A stretch of 19,418 nucleotides of DNA from Treponema sp. (GTDB lineage Bacteria > Spirochaetota > Spirochaetia > Treponematales > Breznakiellaceae), in assembly GCA_009786675.1 (NCBI GenBank), contig WQRP01000013.1, forward strand, positions 1 to 19,418, given 5' to 3'. Both the position numbers and the translations under genes were made by a program. The notes below the pieces were generated by a model, which worked only from the letters and a program-made list of their open reading frames with translations, searched no databases and was not told where the DNA came from. Shown here piece by piece: positions 12,848 through 19,418 of this stretch (position 1 is its first letter; each line of letters starts with the position of its first letter).

Positions 12848-15430
12848 TTACTCGGCCGCCGCGGGGGCGTCGGGCTGCCCGCCCTCGCTTTCCCCCGCCT
12901 CGGCAGGCCCTTCCTCCGCAACGGGTTCCTCCGCGGGCTTGGCTTTTTTTGCCCTGGCCTTCGGCTCCTCGGCCTTTGTCTCGTCGCCGGACTCGTTCTC
13001 GGCGTCCCTCGCCTCGTCGGAGTCGGCCTTGGACTTAAGGAAATCCCCAAGGGTGAAGGTCGAGCCGCCGGATTCCCTGCCCACCATGTAACGGGAAAGC
13101 TCGTCCTTTTGCACCTTTTTCTGGTAGTCCCGAATCGAGAAGGCCAGCTTCTGCCGGTCCCCCTGTATGTCGATGACCACCGCCTTGATCTTGTCGCCGA
13201 CCTTGTATTTCCTGAGCGCGTCGTCGGGGTTGTCGTCCTTGTTTTCCGTAAGGTTGCTCTTGTGGATAAGCCCCTCTATGCCGCCCGGAACCCGCACGAA
13301 AACGCCGAAGTCGGTGACCGAGGAAACCTCCCCCTCCACCTGGGATCCGGGGCGGTAGGTCTCGCTAAAGCTTTCCCAGGGATCTTCCGAAAGCTGCTTG
13401 ATCCCTACCCTGATGTTCCGGGTGCCCTTGTCCAGGCCGATGACCATAACCTCTATTTCCTGGTCCACGGCGAGCTCGCTTCCGGGGTACTTGACCTTTT
13501 TCGTCCAGGAAATGTCGTCGCCGTGCAGGAAGCCGTCGATGCCCTCCTCCAGCTGGACGAACGCGCCGGCGTTGGTAATCTTCACGACCCTGCGCGTCAG
13601 CCTGGTCCCAACCGGGTACCGTTCCTCTATGTCGTCCCAGGGGTTCGCCGTCACCTGCTTAAGGCCCAGCGACACCCTGCCCGCCTGCAGATCGTAGCCC
13701 AAAATCATGCACTCGACCACGTCGTTAGGCTTCACGATGTCCTGCGGCTTCTGGATCTTCTTTACCCACGAGAACTCGGAGATATGGGCGAGCCCCTCGA
13801 TTCCCTCCTCCAGCTCGATGAACGCCCCGAAGTCGGTAAGCTTGGTGACCTTGCCCTTGACGACGTCGTTCACCTTGAACTTCGTCTCGAAGTGAACCCA
13901 GGGGTCGTCGGTGAAATGCTTGAGCGAAAGGTTGATCCGTTTCTCCGCCGGGTCTATGCGGATGACCTTAAGGCGGATCTCCTGGCCCTTCTTGACGAAG
14001 TCCTTTGGCCGGGTGACGTGGCCCCAGCTCATGTCGTTGATGTGCAGGAGGCCGTCGAAGCCGCCCAGGTCGATGAACGCGCCGAAGGAGGTAAAGCTCT
14101 TTACCACGCCCGTGACGTCCGCGCCTATGGGGGTGTTGGAGAAAAACTCGCCCCGCTTCCGCTCCAGCTCCTCCTCCAGGTACTTGCGCCGGTTGACCAC
14201 GATGTTCACCTTGCCGTCGGAGTACAGCCGCTCGACGTGGAACCGCGCCTTCAGGCCGAGGAACTTCTCGGGCTTGTCCACCTTCTGCACGTCGGACTGG
14301 CTTATCGGGAGAAAGGCCCTCATGCCGGCGCCGAGGTTCACGTCGTAGCCCCCCTTTACCAGCTTCTCGATGACCCCCTCGACCATCTCGTTGTCCTGGA
14401 AGGCCTGCCTGAGGTTCTTCCACGAGATTTTCGCGTCCGCCTTCTGCTTGGAGACGATGACCTCGCCGCGCTTGTTTTCCTTCATGATAAGGATAACCGA
14501 CACGGTGTCCCCCACGACGGGGATCTCGGTAAATTCCTGCAGCGGAATTTTCCCCTCGGACTTGTAGCCCACGTCAACGAATACCTGGTCCTGGGTTACC
14601 TGTATCACGGTACCCTCTACGAGCTGCCCTTCCTCGAGCTGCTCGAAGGACTTCAGGTATTTTTCCTGCAACTGTGTTTGGATGTTTTCGCCGTTTCTTA
14701 CCGGACTCGTGTCCGCGCCGTCTTCCGACGGCGATACCACTTCCATCTGCGCCATGTTTTGTCCTTGCTTCTTGATTTTCGACTCCAGTATGGCGTAAAC
14801 CTGATTAATGGTCAAGCCCGACGTGTCGATATGTGTAACCCCCTCGGCAAGGATTAGGCTTCCCTCCTCCTTGTTCCGGTCGATTTCGTCGCGGCGGGCG
14901 ATGGCCGCCATTGTCTCGTCCAGGGTCAGCCCAGACACCCCCTGCTCGAAACGCCTCCGCGCCCGCGCCTCCCGCGAGGCGTCCAGGTAGAAACGGTGCT
15001 CCGCGTCCGGAAAGACGGCGCTGGTCATGTCCCTGCCCTCGACCACGACGTTGGCCCCCGCCGCGATTTCCCGTACCAGGCCGTTCACGACGCGGCGTAC
15101 CGGGACGGCGGCGGAAAGGGGCGCGGACCACCGGTCTATCTCGTCGGTGTGGAGGCCGTCCGTCACGTCCTCGCCGTTAAGAGCCAGCCTTTCGGCGCCG
15201 TACTCGATTTTGGCGCCCTTGGCGAATTCCAGGACCCTTTCCCCGTCCAGGGGGTATATGCCAGCCCTAAGGCAGCCCAGGGTTATGGCCCTGTAGAGTT
15301 TCCCGGAGTTGACGTAGCGGAAGCCCTCCGGCCGCCCGGCCGGGCCCGCCATGGCGGGCAGTTTCCGCGCAAGCATTTCCGCGACGGTGCTTTTTCCCGA
15401 GCCCGCCGGCCCGTCAATGGCTATTACCAT
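12848..15430 (-). CDS. cmk-rpsA: Cytidylate kinase - ribosomal protein S1 fusion
   Basis: Bifunctional 860-residue protein. Residues 1-225 are CMP kinase, which makes (d)CDP from (d)CMP: P-loop GPAGSGKST (7-15), CMP-site YVNSGKLYRAIT, VVVEGRDMTSAVFPDA and RRDEIDRN. The Ser/Arg of SGxxYR and the GRD are kept, although the wording differs from the common TGAMYR and GRDIGT. From Met226 follows ribosomal protein S1 with six S1 (OB-fold) domains, starting near residues 263, 348, 435, 518, 605 and 693. A Glu/Ala/Lys-rich acidic tail runs from about 780 to 860. S1 binds mRNA on the 30S subunit. Start ATG 15430 has AAGGAAGGAG upstream and overlaps the rluB stop by 7 nt. A longer in-frame opening to 15991 merely overlaps rluB. 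In most bacteria cmk and rpsA are adjacent separate genes; the fusion is known from Treponema. Confidence 0.96.
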   Translation of the reverse strand: MVIAIDGPAGSGKSTVAEMLARKLPAMAGPAGRPEGFRYVNSGKLYRAITLGCLRAGIYPLDGERVLEFAKGAKIEYGAERLALNGEDVTDGLHTDEIDRWSAPLSAAVPVRRVVNGLVREIAAGANVVVEGRDMTSAVFPDAEHRFYLDASREARARRRFEQGVSGLTLDETMAAIARRDEIDRNKEEGSLILAEGVTHIDTSGLTINQVYAILESKIKKQGQNMAQMEVVSPSEDGADTSPVRNGENIQTQLQEKYLKSFEQLEEGQLVEGTVIQVTQDQVFVDVGYKSEGKIPLQEFTEIPVVGDTVSVILIMKENKRGEVIVSKQKADAKISWKNLRQAFQDNEMVEGVIEKLVKGGYDVNLGAGMRAFLPISQSDVQKVDKPEKFLGLKARFHVERLYSDGKVNIVVNRRKYLEEELERKRGEFFSNTPIGADVTGVVKSFTSFGAFIDLGGFDGLLHINDMSWGHVTRPKDFVKKGQEIRLKVIRIDPAEKRINLSLKHFTDDPWVHFETKFKVNDVVKGKVTKLTDFGAFIELEEGIEGLAHISEFSWVKKIQKPQDIVKPNDVVECMILGYDLQAGRVSLGLKQVTANPWDDIEERYPVGTRLTRRVVKITNAGAFVQLEEGIDGFLHGDDISWTKKVKYPGSELAVDQEIEVMVIGLDKGTRNIRVGIKQLSEDPWESFSETYRPGSQVEGEVSSVTDFGVFVRVPGGIEGLIHKSNLTENKDDNPDDALRKYKVGDKIKAVVIDIQGDRQKLAFSIRDYQKKVQKDELSRYMVGRESGGSTFTLGDFLKSKADSDEARDAENESGDETKAEEPKARAKKAKPAEEPVAEEGPAEAGESEGGQPDAPAAAE
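14753..14766 (-). promoter_or_regulatory. Possible internal ribosome site and start for free S1
   Basis: Exactly at the Cmk/S1 junction there is an in-frame ATG (14755-14753, Met226) preceded by AAGGA (14766-14762) with 6-nt spacing. Translation from here would give a stand-alone S1 of 635 residues starting MAQMEVV, while the upstream part is a full-length Cmk of 225 residues. This may be a relic of the ancestral rpsA start or still active. Confidence 0.45.
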
Positions 15431-16227
15431 GTCAGCTCCTTCCTTGGTTTTTTCGGGGCGGGCGGCAACCCCGGTTCCGCGACCGCGACAGGCGGACGGA
15501 AAGTCGCGTTCCGTCCGTTCATAAGCGCGTCCAGCTCGTCGTCCGCAATCCGGCGGGATTCCCCTTCCGCAAGCCCCCCCAGCCTTACCGGCCCGATCCG
15601 GACGCGGCGAAGCCTTAGCGGGTGCAGGCGGAAATGCGAGAACACCCGGCGTATCTCCCGGTTCTTGCCCTCTATCAGCACGATCCTTATGCACCGCGAG
15701 CCGATCCTGCTTACGGCGCGCGCCCTGTAGTGCTCCCCCTCTATCGTAATGCCGCCCTCGAAGGCCCCCAGGACCTCGTCCGGAACGTGGCCGGTCGCCT
15801 CGACGATGTATTCCTTTTCCACTCCGGAACCCGGATGCCCAAGCCTGGCGGCGAAGTCCCCGTCGTTGGTAAAGAAGATAAGCCCGCAGGACATAAAGTC
15901 CAGCCGCCCGACGTTGTACATCCGCTCCCTTACGTCCCCGGGCAGAAGGTCGAGGGCCAGCGGCCGCCCCTGCGGATCGGAGGACGAGCATATGTACATC
16001 GGCGGCTTGTTAAGGGCCAGATACACCCGCCGCCGCTCCGGGTTCAGCGCCTTTCCGTCCATCAGAACCCTGTCGCCGGGAAAGACCCTTGTCCCCTGCC
16101 CGCCTACGGTCGCCCCGTTCACGCTGACCCTTCCGGCCGCGATTATCCCCTCCGCGGCCCGCCGCGAGGCAACCCCGGCTCGGGCCATGTATACCTGGAG
16201 CCTTAGGCCCCTGTCCCCGGTTTCCAA
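15424..16227 (-). CDS. rluB: RsuA/RluB-family pseudouridine synthase
   Basis: Makes pseudouridine in rRNA; family and neighbourhood fit RluB (23S rRNA helix 93 region in E. coli). The 267-residue protein has an N-terminal S4 domain (LRLQVYMARAGVASRRAAEG, 8-27), then YLALNKPP (69-76), the catalytic motif VGRLDFMSCGLIFFTNDG (106-123) with Asp110, and GKNREIRRVF. The family motif usually reads RLDxxTxGLL; here Ser-Cys replaces the Thr position. The C-terminus is Pro/Lys-rich. The start is taken as TTG 16227, because later ATGs would cut the S4 domain. Its AGGA lies only about 2 nt away, so initiation may depend on coupling to scpB, which ends 3 bp upstream. The stop overlaps the cmk start. The order scpA-scpB-rluB-cmk-rpsA is also seen in Firmicutes. 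Confidence 0.92.
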   Translation of the reverse strand: METGDRGLRLQVYMARAGVASRRAAEGIIAAGRVSVNGATVGGQGTRVFPGDRVLMDGKALNPERRRVYLALNKPPMYICSSSDPQGRPLALDLLPGDVRERMYNVGRLDFMSCGLIFFTNDGDFAARLGHPGSGVEKEYIVEATGHVPDEVLGAFEGGITIEGEHYRARAVSRIGSRCIRIVLIEGKNREIRRVFSHFRLHPLRLRRVRIGPVRLGGLAEGESRRIADDELDALMNGRNATFRPPVAVAEPGLPPAPKKPRKELTW

Positions 16228-16230
16228 TTC

Positions 16231-16845
16231 CTACCGTTCCCCTTCCAGCTCGAAACGGTCAACGTAGCCTTCGTCGGGCCTGGGCAGGTCGGCTATGGAA
16301 TCCAGCCTGAAGTGCTGGAGGAATTTCTTGGTGGTCTTGTACTGCATCGGCTTGCCCGGGACGTCCTCTTTCCCCCCGGCCCTGTCGATGAATTCTTTTT
16401 CCAGCAGAAGCTGGATCATGTTGTCCGGGGAAACGCCGCGAATTGCCTTTATCTCCGCCCGGGTAATCGGCTGGCGGTAGGCGATTATCGCCAGGGTTTC
16501 CATCGCAGCCCGGGAGATCCTGGCCTCGTTTTTTTTGCCGTAAAGGTCCTTCAGGTCGTCCCAGTATTCCCGCTTGGGCGACAGGGCCACGCCGCCGCCG
16601 ACCCGGGAAAGCTCTATGCCGGAATCCTCGGCCGCGTACCGCAGGGCCAGCGCCTCCAGCGCGTCCCGGACTACCCCCTTGCCGAACCCCGAAAGCTGGC
16701 AGAGTTTGGCCTCGGTCAGGGACTCCGACTCCATCAGCAGTATGGCCTCGATTATGGCGACCTCTTTCGGGGTCGCCTCCCGCGCGGCTTCCTCCTGCTG
16801 GGAGTTTTCCTCGGATAACTGCTCGCCGGGCAAATTCTCGTCCAC
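16231..16845 (-). CDS. scpB: Segregation and condensation protein B
   Basis: ScpB is the winged-helix kite subunit of the SMC-ScpAB condensin that organises and segregates the chromosome. The 204-residue protein shows the two winged-helix regions: IIEAILLMESESLTEAKLCQ (31-50), and the family's hallmark RAAMETLAIIAYRQPITRAE (111-130) followed by IKAIRGV. It ends in a charged tail. The start is GTG 16845, which directly follows the scpA TAG with no gap; the ribosome site (GAGGGG) is inside scpA. This implies tight translational coupling, as expected for a fixed-ratio complex. Confidence 0.95.
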   Translation of the reverse strand: MDENLPGEQLSEENSQQEEAAREATPKEVAIIEAILLMESESLTEAKLCQLSGFGKGVVRDALEALALRYAAEDSGIELSRVGGGVALSPKREYWDDLKDLYGKKNEARISRAAMETLAIIAYRQPITRAEIKAIRGVSPDNMIQLLLEKEFIDRAGGKEDVPGKPMQYKTTKKFLQHFRLDSIADLPRPDEGYVDRFELEGER

Positions 16846-17628
16846 CTACGACCCCTCGGTTTGGCTTTCCTGGGCCGCGCCGGTTTCGGCGGCGTCGCCG
16901 GACTTTATAAGTATGTCGCCGAACATCCGGTTCTGGTAGACGACGATCATGCGCACCTTTACCGCCTCCAGCATGGCCAGGAACGCGCACACTATGTCCA
17001 TTATCGATTTGGATCGAACCACCAGGTCGGTGAAGTAGCATTCGCCCTTGTTTTCCAGCAGTTCCGACAGCAGCGTTATTTTCTCGCTGACGTCGACCTC
17101 CTCGTACCTGATTATATGCTCGAAGCCCTCCCCGCCGAGCCTCTTGGTCAGGTTGGCGAAGGTTTTTACCAGGCTCCAGATGTCCGCCTTTTCCCAGAGC
17201 TCCGTGTCGGTAAAGGGAAGACTGTGCTGTAGCTTGCGCCGTTCTATGACCCACTCGGCCTCTTTTTCCTTGTCCTCCATAAGGTCGGAAAGTTTTTTGA
17301 ACTTTTGGTATTCGATAAGGCGTTCGACAAGCTCCTGTCTGGGGTCCACCGGTTCGCCGTCGTCCTCCATCTCGACCGGCAGCAGGGTCTTCGACTTTAT
17401 CAACAGAAGCATGGCCGCCATGGCGTGGAATTCCGTCGCGTTGTCAAGGTCCATGTTTTCCGCGCCGCGCAGGTAGTCCAGGTACTGCTCGGTTATGTCG
17501 GCTATGGGAATGTCGTATATGTTGATGCCGTTTTTGCGGATTAGATCCAGCAGCAGTTCCAGGGGTCCCTCAAAATCATGCAGTTTGAAGCTGTGCGAGT
17601 GGCCTGTACCCGACTCCGTAGGTTCCAT
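16846..17628 (-). CDS. scpA: Segregation and condensation protein A
   Basis: ScpA is the kleisin subunit that bridges SMC heads. The 260-residue protein begins with the diagnostic N-terminal region FKLHDFEGPLELLLDLIRKN (14-33) and IYDIPIADITEQYLDYL (37-53), and has MLLLIKSKTLLP (73-84). A linker follows, and the C-terminal winged helix includes VVRSKSIMDIVCAFLAMLEA. A short acidic tail follows. ATG 17628 is the first codon of the operon. There is no proper Shine-Dalgarno site and the -10 box ends only 6 nt before the ATG, so the mRNA is probably leaderless. Confidence 0.95.
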   Translation of the reverse strand: MEPTESGTGHSHSFKLHDFEGPLELLLDLIRKNGINIYDIPIADITEQYLDYLRGAENMDLDNATEFHAMAAMLLLIKSKTLLPVEMEDDGEPVDPRQELVERLIEYQKFKKLSDLMEDKEKEAEWVIERRKLQHSLPFTDTELWEKADIWSLVKTFANLTKRLGGEGFEHIIRYEEVDVSEKITLLSELLENKGECYFTDLVVRSKSIMDIVCAFLAMLEAVKVRMIVVYQNRMFGDILIKSGDAAETGAAQESQTEGS

Positions 17629-17634
17629 TGCCTA

Positions 17635-17664
17635 ATTATAGCGCGTGGGTGGCGCAATATTCAA
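17635..17664 (-). promoter_or_regulatory. Strong sigma-70-type promoter of the scpA operon
   Basis: On the minus strand, TTGAAT (17664-17659), an 18-nt spacer and a perfect TATAAT (17640-17635). Transcription is expected to start about 7 nt after the -10 box, which is the A of the scpA ATG at 17628. It probably drives scpA, scpB, rluB, cmk/rpsA and the three genes beyond. Confidence 0.7.
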
Positions 17665-17685
17665 GGGGTTCCTGTTACCGTGACC

Positions 17686-17716
17686 AAGGCACCCCCGTCG
17701 AAGCGCGGGGTGCCTT
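17686..17716 (-). terminator. Stem-loop terminator after recA
   Basis: AAGGCACCCC (17686-17695) pairs perfectly with GGGGTGCCTT (17707-17716), a 10-bp stem with an 11-nt loop that can pair further at CG/CG. It lies 11 bp past the recA stop and 21 bp before the -35 box of scpA. No T-run follows on the minus strand, so it is not a classical intrinsic terminator. It may act as a barrier or a 3'-end protector. Confidence 0.55.
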
Positions 17717-17727
17717 GCCGGCGTCGC

Positions 17728-19014
17728 CTAAAACAGCGCGTCCTCCGACAGCGCCCGCCCGGACGACGGCGCGGGGTTCTTCCTGGGACGCCCCGGCCCC
17801 GGCTGGGTCCGCGCCGTTCCGTCGGCGGCCGTGGGCGTGCCCGCCGGGGCTTCCGGCTTGGCCGGCGCCTGGGCGGCCGCGGCAACCTGCGAGGCCACGT
17901 TTCGCAGCCCCGCGGCCGGCGGCGCGCTTGTCTCGGCCTTCGCCGGAACGGCGGCGGCCTTTGGGGGTTCCCTGCCCGGGAAAATCTGCTTTCGCAGCCT
18001 ATCCTCGATATCCCTGGCGAAGTCGGGGCGCTCCTCCAGATAGGCCCGGGCGTTCTCCCTGCCCTGCCCCACCTTTTCCTCGCCGTAGGAATACCACGCG
18101 CCTTTTTTTTCGATAATGTCATGCCTGACCGCGCTGTCCAGGATGCTGCCCATGTAGGAAATGCCCTTGCCGAAGATAAGCTCCAGCTCGGTCTTCCTGA
18201 ACGGCGGCGCGACCTTGTTCTTTACTACCTTTACCCGGACGCGGTTGCCCACGGCCGGGCTGTCCTTGGAAGCCTCGATGGTCTCCGTCTTGCGGACCTC
18301 GAGCCGCACCGACGAGTAAAACTTAAGGGCGTTCCCGCCGGTGGTTGTTTCCGGGTTCCCCATGAACACGCCTATCTTCATGCGGATCTGGTTGATGAAG
18401 ATCAGGATAGTCCTGGACTTGCCGATTGTCGCGGTAAGCTTTCGCAGGGCCTGGCTCATAAGCCTTGCCTGCGCGCCCATCTGCGCGTCGCCCATGTCCC
18501 CCATGATTTCCGACTGGGGGGTAAGCGCGGCCACCGAGTCCACGACTATGACGTCCACCGCCCCGGATCGTACAAGGCTCTCGGTAATCTCCATCGCCTG
18601 TTCCCCGTGGTCCGGCTGGGAAACCCACAGCTCGTCGATGTTGACGCCCAGGTTCCTGGCGTAGACCGGATCCAGGGCGTGCTCCGCGTCGATGAACGCC
18701 GCCGAGCCGCCCAGCTTCTGCGCCTCGGCGATGGCGTGCAGGGCCAAGGTGGTCTTGCCGGAGGATTCAGGGCCGTAGATCTCGATAATCCGCCCCCTTG
18801 GGTACCCGCCGACCCCCAGCGCCTCGTCCAGCATGATTGAGCCGGACGGCACCACCTCGATTCCCGCCGCGCTGTCGTGCGATCCCAGCTTGATAAGGGA
18901 TCCCGCGCCGAACTGCTTCTCGATCTGCAGGCGGGCCGCCTCCAGCGCCTTTGCCTTTTCCTCGGGGGACGCGTTCGGGTCGCCCCTGGTTTTTTCTTCG
19001 TTTGACTTAGCCAT
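17728..19014 (-). CDS. recA: Recombinase RecA with an unusual 80-residue C-terminal tail
   Basis: RecA forms ATP-dependent filaments on single-stranded DNA and drives homologous recombination. The 428-residue protein has Walker [10 protein letters not shown] (81-89), Walker [13 protein letters not shown] (153-164), DNA-binding loop 1 near [12 protein letters not shown] (169-180), the [20 protein letters not shown] stretch (206-225), and a normal core to about residue 348. The remaining 80 residues are Ala/Pro-rich with scattered Lys/Glu, contain [10 protein letters not shown] (406-415) and end SEDALF. ATG 19014 is preceded by AAGGAGA (19026-19020) with good spacing; an in-frame ATG at 19038 lies inside a palindrome and has no ribosome site. 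Its own strong promoter lies upstream and a stem-loop follows. An XRE-type regulator gene is directly upstream on the same strand. Confidence 0.97.
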   Translation of the reverse strand: MAKSNEEKTRGDPNASPEEKAKALEAARLQIEKQFGAGSLIKLGSHDSAAGIEVVPSGSIMLDEALGVGGYPRGRIIEIYGPESSGKTTLALHAIAEAQKLGGSAAFIDAEHALDPVYARNLGVNIDELWVSQPDHGEQAMEITESLVRSGAVDVIVVDSVAALTPQSEIMGDMGDAQMGAQARLMSQALRKLTATIGKSRTILIFINQIRMKIGVFMGNPETTTGGNALKFYSSVRLEVRKTETIEASKDSPAVGNRVRVKVVKNKVAPPFRKTELELIFGKGISYMGSILDSAVRHDIIEKKGAWYSYGEEKVGQGRENARAYLEERPDFARDIEDRLRKQIFPGREPPKAAAVPAKAETSAPPAAGLRNVASQVAAAAQAPAKPEAPAGTPTAADGTARTQPGPGRPRKNPAPSSGRALSEDALF

Positions 19015-19026
19015 AAGTGTCTCCTT

Positions 19027-19038
19027 ATGTATATACAT
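19027..19038. repeat. Perfect palindrome ATGTATATACAT in the recA leader
   Basis: A 12-bp perfect inverted repeat lies in the recA 5' leader, directly against the AAGGAGA ribosome site and about 30-40 nt downstream of the predicted transcription start. As DNA it could be an operator; as RNA it forms only a 4-bp AU-rich hairpin. Its TGTATATACA core resembles, but does not match, the enterobacterial LexA box (CTGT-N8-ACAG). Confidence 0.5.
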
Positions 19039-19075
19039 GGCGCGGAATCGTGTTTTGCTTTAGTCCAGCGGGGAA

Positions 19076-19104
19076 ATTATAGCACTTTTTTCGCGGGGGT
19101 TCAA
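19076..19104 (-). promoter_or_regulatory. recA promoter (sigma-70 type, extended -10)
   Basis: On the minus strand, TTGAAC (19104-19099), a 17-nt spacer and TATAAT (19081-19076). A TG one base before the -10 box makes it an extended -10. The -35 box contains the TGA stop of the upstream XRE gene. The predicted start is near 19069 and the leader is about 55 nt. Confidence 0.7.
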
Positions 19105-19409
19105 TCGGCATGAAATGCGGCAAGTTCTTGGTCTATCAGGTTGCCTATCTTCAGCAAAAGACGCTCCCTCTGTAGTGGCGCGAGCGCCCGGTCTTCTTCT
19201 GCCTTGTTTTGAAACAAATGATACGACTCTATGTTCAGCGCGACCGCCATGCGCTCGATCATGATTGGGGAAGGGAATCTTTTTCCGACTTCTATTGCCG
19301 CTATATACCTTTGGGAAGATTCGCACATTTCGGCGAGCTTCAATTGTGATATTTTTCGGTCCTTTCGCAAGTCCTTCAGATTGTTGACGAAAACTTCCTG
19401 AAACGTCAT
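19101..19409 (-). CDS. XRE-family helix-turn-helix regulator
   Basis: A 102-residue cytoplasmic DNA-binding protein. An XRE/Cro-type helix-turn-helix fills residues about 8-66: NLKDLRKDRKISQLKLAEMC, then SSQRYIAAIEVGKRFPS, then MIERMAVALNIESYHLF. A short helical C-terminus (PLQRERLLLKIGNLIDQEL) may dimerise. The DNA looks less GC-rich than recA. ATG 19409 gives a natural family start, but only 9 nt of upstream sequence are available, with no stop codon or ribosome site visible, so a longer start off the edge cannot be excluded. Its stop lies within the recA -35 box, making it a candidate but unproven regulator of recA. Confidence 0.85.
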   Translation of the reverse strand: MTFQEVFVNNLKDLRKDRKISQLKLAEMCESSQRYIAAIEVGKRFPSPIMIERMAVALNIESYHLFQNKAEEDRALAPLQRERLLLKIGNLIDQELAAFHAD

Positions 19410-19418
19410 CGCTTGACC

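Noticed and set aside
11852..14857. Open frame of 1001 codons on the plus strand
   Set aside because: It lies opposite the sigma-54 activator and the Cmk-S1 fusion, both with full domain evidence. It spans the gap between them, has no recognisable domain, and is the kind of long antisense frame expected in GC-rich DNA.
15431..15991. 187-codon N-terminal extension of the Cmk-S1 frame
   Set aside because: It overlaps rluB in another frame, has low-complexity Arg/Gly-rich composition, and ATG 15430 with a strong ribosome site begins exactly at the Cmk fold.
17578..18840. 420-codon frame on the plus strand over recA
   Set aside because: Antisense shadow of recA and its terminator region; no domain, and it would run through the scpA promoter.
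19015..19104. LexA/SOS box in front of recA
   Set aside because: No GAAC-N4-GTTC or CTGT-N8-ACAG site was found; the ATGTATATACAT palindrome has a shorter spacing and is reported separately.
1..19418. Mobile elements, CRISPR arrays, tRNAs, att sites, defence genes
   Set aside because: No transposase or integrase motifs, no short direct-repeat arrays and no tRNA-like cloverleaf were seen. Gene content is continuous housekeeping plus envelope proteins.

Overview
This window reads as a chromosomal segment of a GC-rich, Treponema-like spirochaete. The strongest clue is a cytidylate kinase fused in frame to ribosomal protein S1, an arrangement I know from Treponema. A second clue is the order cheW / DegT-like / NAD kinase / recN, which resembles the T. 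pallidum map as I remember it. Other fitting traits are a proline-rich SPOR protein, putative lipoproteins and a very large ankyrin-repeat protein. Placement below the spirochaete level is a guess; the GC-rich composition would suit a termite-gut relative better than T. pallidum. There is no CRISPR array, IS element, prophage gene, tRNA or obvious genomic island. No stretch longer than about 300 bases lacks a gene.

Layout. Bases 1-92 are the 3' part of a 5S rRNA, followed by a probable rRNA-operon terminator (114-149). A plus-strand block then runs to 6376: a degenerate RlpA/SPOR envelope protein, cheW with its own promoter, a stem-loop, a DegT/StrS-fold protein that lacks the PLP lysine, NAD kinase, recN, and a conserved-looking protein of unknown function. 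The last four genes are tightly packed or overlapping.

From 6379 to the end everything is on the minus strand, and the two blocks converge with only 2 bp between stop codons. In transcription order (right to left) the minus-strand genes are: an XRE-type regulator; recA, whose promoter overlaps the regulator's stop codon; a stem-loop terminator; then scpA-scpB-rluB-cmk/rpsA-(sigma-54 activator)-(TPR membrane protein)-(lipoprotein), apparently one operon from an apparently leaderless scpA promoter. After a weak terminator and promoter come an RluA-family pseudouridine synthase and a 934-residue ankyrin lipoprotein.

How they work together. Most genes are core housekeeping: chromosome segregation (ScpA/ScpB), recombination repair (RecA, RecN), rRNA modification (two pseudouridine synthases), translation and nucleotide supply (S1-Cmk), NADP supply (NadK) and chemotaxis (CheW). 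I found no clear, complete undescribed system. The unusual points are molecular: loss of catalytic residues in two enzyme-fold proteins (RlpA-like and DegT-like); a possible internal start that would release free S1 from the Cmk-S1 fusion; three-unit super-repeats in the ankyrin protein; a sensorless sigma-54 activator in the S1 operon; a RecA tail with an AT-hook-like motif; and a perfect palindrome between the recA promoter and its ribosome-binding site.
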